A DNA stretch of 14,106 nt, from positions 1 through 14,106 of the forward strand of contig JAMDBZ010000065.1 of the NCBI GenBank assembly GCA_023488945.1, given 5' to 3'. A program made the translations under genes and the position numbers. The stretch comes from Deltaproteobacteria bacterium. Its GTDB lineage: Bacteria; Desulfobacterota_E; Deferrimicrobia; Deferrimicrobiales; Deferrimicrobiaceae. Each line of letters begins with the position of its first letter. Position 1 is the first letter of the stretch. Of this stretch, positions 9,090-14,106 are shown piece by piece. Under the pieces are notes generated by a model, which was not told where the DNA came from, searched no databases, and saw only the letters and a list, made by a program, of their open reading frames with translations.

Positions 9090-10082
9090 ATGGCGAACAA
9101 TCGGCTCCTTGCAAGCTATCTCGCCTTCTCCCTCCTGCTCCACGGGGTCGCCTTCCTCCTCGCGTCGGCCGTCCCGGTGCGCGCCCCGGGACCCGGGGAC
9201 GTCCTGGTGATGGACCTCGCCGACATCCCGAGGGCGACCGACTTCCGCCCTCCGCGGCCCGGGATCATCCGTGGGGAAAAGCGGAAGTCGCCGCCTCCGC
9301 CGAGGACGGCCAGGGCACCGAAGGCGGAGAAGGGCCGGCCGATCCCGCCCCGCGTCCTGGAGGGAAGGGTCCCCGACCTTCCGGTCGATCCGAACCTGCC
9401 GCCCGAAAAGGCGTTCCCGGCTCCCCGGGCGAAAACGGGATCGCCGCCCCCCGCGAAAGGGACAGGAGACGCCTCGTCGACGCTCAACGAGGAGCTCCTG
9501 AAGACGGCGCGGCTTGAGCCGACGCCGGAATTCGGGAAATCCCCGCCGTCCGCCCCGCGGCCCGCCGGCGGAACGAAGGCGATGCCTCCGGGCACGGACC
9601 TCACGCCCTCGCTCGGGAAGACGGTGATGGCGCTCGCGACGCGCGGATCGCGCGGGCCGGGGTTCAAGGCCGCGACCGGCTCGGCCGTCGGGACGGAAGG
9701 GAAGGCCAGGGACAAGGGAGAGATCGCCGAAGAACGGGGCGGCGGGACGCATCTCACCGCCCTCAACGCCCCCGAGATCCAGTACATCTCCTATTTCGCG
9801 GCGATCAAGCGGAAGATCGAGCTGGTGTGGCAATACCCGTACGACGCCCAGGTCCAGGGGATCCAGGGGGAACTGACGATCGATTTCGCGATCGGCCGGA
9901 GCGGGTCGCTCGTGGCCGTCGAGCTCATCCGCGGCTCAGGCCACCGGATTCTCGACGACGAGGCGCTGCGGGCCATCCGGTCGGCCGCACCCTTCGACCC
10001 GATCCCGTCGCAATACAAGATCCCGGACCTGCGCATCCAAGCCCACTTCATCTACGAGATGCACGCCCTCCGGATCCGCTGA
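9090..10082 (+). CDS. TonB-family energy transducer
   Basis: TonB proteins pass the energy of the inner-membrane proton gradient to outer-membrane receptors. This 330-residue protein has one N-terminal membrane anchor (about 6-27) carrying S14-xxx-H18, the spacing of the functionally important Ser/His of TonB anchors. A long Pro/Lys/Gly-rich periplasmic linker (about 45-220) follows, then a C-terminal TonB domain (232-330) beginning YISYFAAIKRKIELVWQYP. It is the only plus-strand gene. ExbB, ExbD and a receptor are absent nearby. Upstream is a weak GAAAGA in place of a clear Shine-Dalgarno. It converges on the GcvH-like gene with seven bases between the two stops and no terminator visible. 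Family is sure; the transported substrate is not. Confidence 0.9.
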   Translation: MANNRLLASYLAFSLLLHGVAFLLASAVPVRAPGPGDVLVMDLADIPRATDFRPPRPGIIRGEKRKSPPPPRTARAPKAEKGRPIPPRVLEGRVPDLPVDPNLPPEKAFPAPRAKTGSPPPAKGTGDASSTLNEELLKTARLEPTPEFGKSPPSAPRPAGGTKAMPPGTDLTPSLGKTVMALATRGSRGPGFKAATGSAVGTEGKARDKGEIAEERGGGTHLTALNAPEIQYISYFAAIKRKIELVWQYPYDAQVQGIQGELTIDFAIGRSGSLVAVELIRGSGHRILDDEALRAIRSAAPFDPIPSQYKIPDLRIQAHFIYEMHALRIR

Positions 10083-10089
10083 GGACGCG

Positions 10090-10479
10090 CTACTCGGCGC
10101 CCGCGAACCGCTCGTAATCCTCCGCATCGATCAGGGCATCCGCCGCCCCCGCCGCATCGGACGGGCGCACGGTGAAGAGCCATCCCGCCCCGAACGGGTC
10201 GGCGGTGATCGTCTCCGGCGAATCCTCCGCCGCCCGGTTGACCGCGACGACCGTCCCGGCCAGCGGGGCCACGACCTCGAAGACGGCGCCGGGCGACTCG
10301 ACCATCCCGACGGGCTCGCCGCAGGCGACGTCGGTCCCCACGGCGGGAAGCTCCGCGTAGACGGCGTCGCCCAGCAGGCGCGCCGGGACATGGGTCAGCC
10401 CCAGCCGGACGTCCCCGCCGTCCTCCCGGAGAGCCCAGATATGGGTCCTGGCGTACTTGCGGTCCGCCGGCGGCTGCAG
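10090..10479 (-). CDS. GcvH-like protein lacking the lipoyl-lysine
   Basis: The protein resembles glycine cleavage H protein, a lipoyl carrier that shuttles the aminomethyl group between GcvP, GcvT and Lpd. From the proposed start it has 129 residues, the normal H-protein length. Family landmarks: PADRKYARTHIWALRED at 4-20, LLGDAVYAELPAVG at 35-48, GEPVGMVES at 54-62, APLAGTVVAVN at 71-81, DPFGAGWL at 94-101. In H proteins ES is followed by x-K, the lipoylated lysine; here the sequence is ES-P-G, with Gly64 in its place, so it cannot be lipoylated there. No ATG, GTG or TTG exists between an in-frame stop inside folD and Val48; CTG at 10477-10479 gives the expected N-terminus but no strong Shine-Dalgarno precedes it. 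It lies four bases after folD, a one-carbon pathway neighbour. It may be a divergent paralogue or a decaying gene. Confidence 0.75.
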   Translation of the reverse strand: MQPPADRKYARTHIWALREDGGDVRLGLTHVPARLLGDAVYAELPAVGTDVACGEPVGMVESPGAVFEVVAPLAGTVVAVNRAAEDSPETITADPFGAGWLFTVRPSDAAGAADALIDAEDYERFAGAE

Positions 10480-10483
10480 AGGC

Positions 10484-11347
10484 TTAAACCCCGGCGGCGG
10501 CCTTCCGGATCGCCGCCTCGAGCGTGTTGTGGAGGAGCATCGCGATGGTCATGGGGCCCACGCCGCCGGGCACGGGGGTGATCTTTCCGGCCACCTCCCT
10601 CGCCTCTTCGAACGCCACGTCCCCCACCAGCCGCCCGTCGGGCAGCCGGTTGATCCCGACGTCGATGACCACCGCCCCCGGCTTGATCCAGGAGCCGCGG
10701 ACCATCTCCGCCTTCCCCACCGCCGCCACGACGACGTCGGCGGAACGCACGACTCCGGGGAGGTCCGTCGTCCGGGAGTGGCAGATCGTGACGGTCGCGT
10801 GGCGCGACAGGAGCAGGATCGCCACCGGCTTGCCGACGATGTTGCTCCGGCCCACCACGACGGCGTGTTTGCCCTTCAGCTCGACCTTCTCCTGGTCGAG
10901 CATCTCCAGGATCCCGAGGGGGGTGCAGGGGACGAATCCGGGCTGCCCGGCGAGCAGCCGCCCGGCGTTCACGGGGTGGAAACCGTCGACGTCCTTCCCG
11001 GGCGCGATCGCCTCGACGACCTTCGACTCGTCGATGTGGTCGGGCAGGGGGAGCTGGACGAGGATCCCGTGGACTGCCGGGTCGGCGTTCAGCTGCGCGA
11101 CCAGGGAAAGCAGTTCGCCTTCCGGCATCGTCGCGGGGAGGTCGATCTGGCGGGAGAGCATCCCCGCCTCCCGGCACCACTTCCCCTTGTTCCGGACGTA
11201 GACGCGCGACGCGGGGTCGTCCCCCACGAGCACGGCGGCAAGACACGGCGTGACGCCGGTGCGCGCGATGAACTCCGCGGCGCGCTCCTTGACGCGGGCG
11301 CGCGTCCGCGCCGAGATGGCTTTCCCGTCGATGACCTGGGCGGGCAT
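10484..11347 (-). CDS. folD: Bifunctional methylene-THF dehydrogenase / methenyl-THF cyclohydrolase
   Basis: FolD interconverts 5,10-methylene-, 5,10-methenyl- and 10-formyl-tetrahydrofolate with NADP(H). The 287 residues carry the catalytic Tyr50 and Lys54 ([11 protein letters not shown]), the VQLPLP substrate loop, [10 protein letters not shown] and the dinucleotide-binding segment [11 protein letters not shown]. The ATG start (11345-11347) has GGGGAGGGG seven bases upstream. The gene is 144 bases after the FmdB gene and four bases before the GcvH-like gene, so the latter probably shares its transcript. No convincing promoter could be fixed in the upstream gap. Confidence 0.98.
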   Translation of the reverse strand: MPAQVIDGKAISARTRARVKERAAEFIARTGVTPCLAAVLVGDDPASRVYVRNKGKWCREAGMLSRQIDLPATMPEGELLSLVAQLNADPAVHGILVQLPLPDHIDESKVVEAIAPGKDVDGFHPVNAGRLLAGQPGFVPCTPLGILEMLDQEKVELKGKHAVVVGRSNIVGKPVAILLLSRHATVTICHSRTTDLPGVVRSADVVVAAVGKAEMVRGSWIKPGAVVIDVGINRLPDGRLVGDVAFEEAREVAGKITPVPGGVGPMTIAMLLHNTLEAAIRKAAAGV

Positions 11348-11428
11348 GAAAAATCCCCTCCCCTTCGGATGTGTAATGTCCCTATCTAACGCGAATCCGG
11401 GGGAGGGGGCAAGACAAAGAAGGCCGGG

Positions 11429-11444
11429 TCGGCGGGCCCGCCGA
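11429..11444. repeat. 16-base perfect palindrome upstream of folD
   Basis: TCGGCGGGCCCGCCGA reads the same on both strands. It lies in the gap between the FmdB gene and folD. It may be part of a GC-rich transcription stop or a protein site; no T-run follows directly. Confidence 0.5.
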
Positions 11445-11446
11445 AG

Positions 11447-11481
11447 CCCCGTCGGACGAGAGGGTTTGTCTCTCGACGGGG
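11447..11481 (-). repeat. stem-loop just after the FmdB gene
   Basis: An outer stem CCCCGTCG/CGACGGGG (11447-11454 with 11474-11481) is extended by an inner AGAG/CTCT across a four-base bulge. It begins ten bases after the FmdB stop. The position suggests a terminator, but the U-run is missing, so termination is unproven. Confidence 0.45.
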
Positions 11482-11491
11482 CGAAGACGCA

Positions 11492-11812
11492 TCAGTGGGC
11501 CTTCGGGCAGCCGGCGCAGGCCGGGGGAACGTTTCCCCCGGAGGCGGACTTGCCCGCCGAAGCTTCAGCGGAAGCGGGGCAGGCCCGGGCGCTGTTTGCC
11601 GGCGCCTCTTTCCCGGCGCTCCCCTTCCCGTTCCCCTTGTCGGCGTAGTCCGTGGCGTACCACCCCGTCCCCTTCAGGACGAAGGCGCCGGGCGACATCA
11701 TCTTTTCGAGCCGCCCGCCGCAGGCGGGGCACTTCCTGAGCGGGGGGTCCGAAACCCCCTGGATCTCCTCCGTGACCTGGTGGCATTTCCGGCATTGATA
11801 CTCGTAGATCGG
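11492..11812 (-). CDS. FmdB-family zinc-ribbon protein
   Basis: This 106-residue protein begins PIYEYQCRKCH and has the FmdB-type zinc ribbon C8-x2-C11 ... C29-x2-C32 (KCPACGG), followed by the usual hydrophobic/GTGWYATDYA segment. Members are often called putative regulatory proteins; the molecular role is not established. Start: a GTG at 11810-11812 gives the family N-terminus and has AAGGGG about nine bases upstream; a GTG five codons earlier lacks that spacing. The tail from about residue 63 is rich in Ala, Ser and Gly, has C78 and an extra C99-x2-C102, and at DNA level contains two palindromes. The gene is 94 bases downstream of groEL and may be reached by read-through from it. Confidence 0.88.
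   Translation of the reverse strand, partial: PIYEYQCRKCHQVTEEIQGVSDPPLRKCPACGGRLEKMMSPGAFVLKGTGWYATDYADKGNGKGSAGKEAPANSARACPASAEASAGKSASGGNVPPACAGCPKAH
11521..11541. repeat. nine-pair hairpin inside the FmdB gene tail
   Basis: CCGGGGGAA (11521-11529) pairs perfectly with TTCCCCCGG (11533-11541) around a CGT loop. It encodes part of the Gly/Pro segment of the tail. Confidence 0.7.
11554..11571. repeat. 18-base near-palindrome inside the FmdB gene tail
   Basis: CCGCCGAAGCTTCAGCGG is self-complementary at 16 of 18 positions. It encodes an Ala/Ser/Glu stretch. Its left arm CCCGCCGAAGC also occurs at 11437-11447 in the downstream gap. Confidence 0.55.
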
Positions 11813-11841
11813 CACGGCTTCGTTCACCCCTTCAAGCGCGA

Positions 11842-11866
11842 GAGGGCCGGGATCTCCCCGGCCCTC
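11842..11866 (-). repeat. ten-pair stem-loop between groEL and the FmdB gene
   Basis: GAGGGCCGGG (11842-11851) pairs perfectly with CCCGGCCCTC (11857-11866) around a five-base loop. It sits 40 bases after the groEL stop. No T-run follows on the minus strand, so it could be a partial terminator, an mRNA 3' stabiliser for groESL, or both. Confidence 0.6.
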
Positions 11867-11906
11867 CGCATCGGTCCGTTATTCGTTTGCCATTTTACCC
11901 GATTTC

Positions 11907-13622
<1,716 letters not shown>

Positions 13623-13918
13623 GTGCTCCTCGCCCTCGATCTTGATGTCCGTCCCGGAGTACTTCCCGAAGAGGATCCGGTCGCCCGCCTTGACCTCGGG
13701 GGCCACGCGCTGCCCGTTGTCCGTGATCTTGCCGGGGCCGACGGCCACGACCTGGCCTTCCTGGGGCTTCTCCTTGGCGGTGTCCGGGATGATGATCCCG
13801 CCCTTGCTCTTGTTCTCCTCCTCCACGCGCTTGACCAGAACCCTGTCCTGCAACGGCTTCACCTTCATGACGCCTCCTCCTTGGAAAGGTGCGAATGTTG
13901 GGGGTAGCCCCGCGGCTG

Positions 13919-13945
13919 TTAGCACTCACTCGTATCGAGTGCTAA
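13919..13945. promoter_or_regulatory. CIRCE operator (HrcA-binding site) of groESL
   Basis: A perfect consensus inverted repeat TTAGCACTC-N9-GAGTGCTAA. In bacteria with HrcA, this site is bound under normal conditions and released on heat shock. It overlaps or directly follows the predicted transcript start and lies 51 bases before groES. hrcA itself is not in the window. Confidence 0.98.
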
Positions 13946-13950
13946 CAACA

Positions 13951-13980
13951 ACTATAGTGCGGTACGTCAAGTGCTGTCAA
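13951..13980 (-). promoter_or_regulatory. sigma70-type promoter of groESL
   Basis: On the minus strand, perfect -35 TTGACA (13975-13980), an 18-base spacer and -10 TATAGT (13951-13956, five of six). CIRCE begins six bases downstream of the -10, so HrcA would block polymerase. No sigma32-type motif was evident. Confidence 0.88.
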
Positions 13981-13989
13981 GGGGGGAAT

Positions 13990-14106
13990 CTCGCTGAACT
14001 TGAGCTGCTTTGCCATCGGAACGTTCCTCCTTTGATCCGTCTCGTATTGGGGATTCCGCTACTTCCGATCGATCACCGCGAGGATGTCGTCCTCGCGCAG
14101 GATGAG
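13990..14106. repeat. 117-base exact direct repeat, tip copy
   Basis: The last 117 bases of the window equal 13506-13622. They place a second groEL start (ATG at 14014-14016, nine codons, then out into the promoter region) and the last codons of a second groES (14059-14106) upstream of the groES promoter. This is most likely an assembly artefact, so bases 13990-14106 should not be read as true upstream sequence. Confidence 0.95.

Noticed and set aside
11348..11428. A folD promoter (TTGCCC with TAGATA)
   Set aside because: The -10 matches only three of six positions with an 18-base spacer, too weak to call.

Overview
The window is GC-rich bacterial DNA carrying almost only core cellular genes. 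The gene set and order suggest a deltaproteobacterial-type organism (Desulfobacterota or a related phylum). The clues are tRNA-Leu followed by tig-clpP-clpX, a CIRCE-controlled groESL operon, an HD-GYP/receiver protein with a C-terminal DUF4388-like domain, and a single-domain PilZ protein. This placement rests on gene content only and is moderately sure. All genes but one (a TonB-type gene) lie on the minus strand, so transcription runs mostly from right to left. No mobile element, CRISPR array, rRNA or phage gene was seen, and no stretch over 300 bases lacks a gene.

In minus-strand order from the right end: a sigma70-type promoter with a perfect CIRCE operator drives groES-groEL. An FmdB-family zinc-ribbon gene, folD and a GcvH-like gene follow. 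The GcvH-like protein lacks the lipoyl-lysine and has no standard start codon. The TonB-type gene (plus strand) converges on the GcvH-like gene with 7 bases between stops. Divergent from TonB is a rhomboid protease gene whose family-correct start appears to be ATC. An HU gene follows, with a good promoter and a strong intrinsic terminator. After that terminator comes a tight cluster: usp, eno, gpmI, an HD-GYP phosphodiesterase with two receiver domains, and a PilZ gene. The last three genes overlap by 8 and 4 bases. The cluster couples two consecutive glycolytic enzymes to a cyclic-di-GMP degrading/sensing pair. The left part holds tRNA-Leu(UAG), tig, clpP and the first codons of clpX, the usual chaperone-protease module at the ribosome exit and in protein degradation.

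Both ends look like assembly artefacts. Bases 1-127 exactly repeat 384-510, and bases 13990-14106 exactly repeat 13506-13622. The left repeat splices the start of clpX in frame to an internal piece of clpP; the right one attaches a second groEL/groES junction upstream of the groES promoter. The window is therefore probably one complete contig with erroneous tips. I did not find a convincing new multi-gene system. The items most worth a second look are the GcvH-like protein without its lysine, the two genes with apparently non-canonical start codons, and the glycolysis/c-di-GMP operon.
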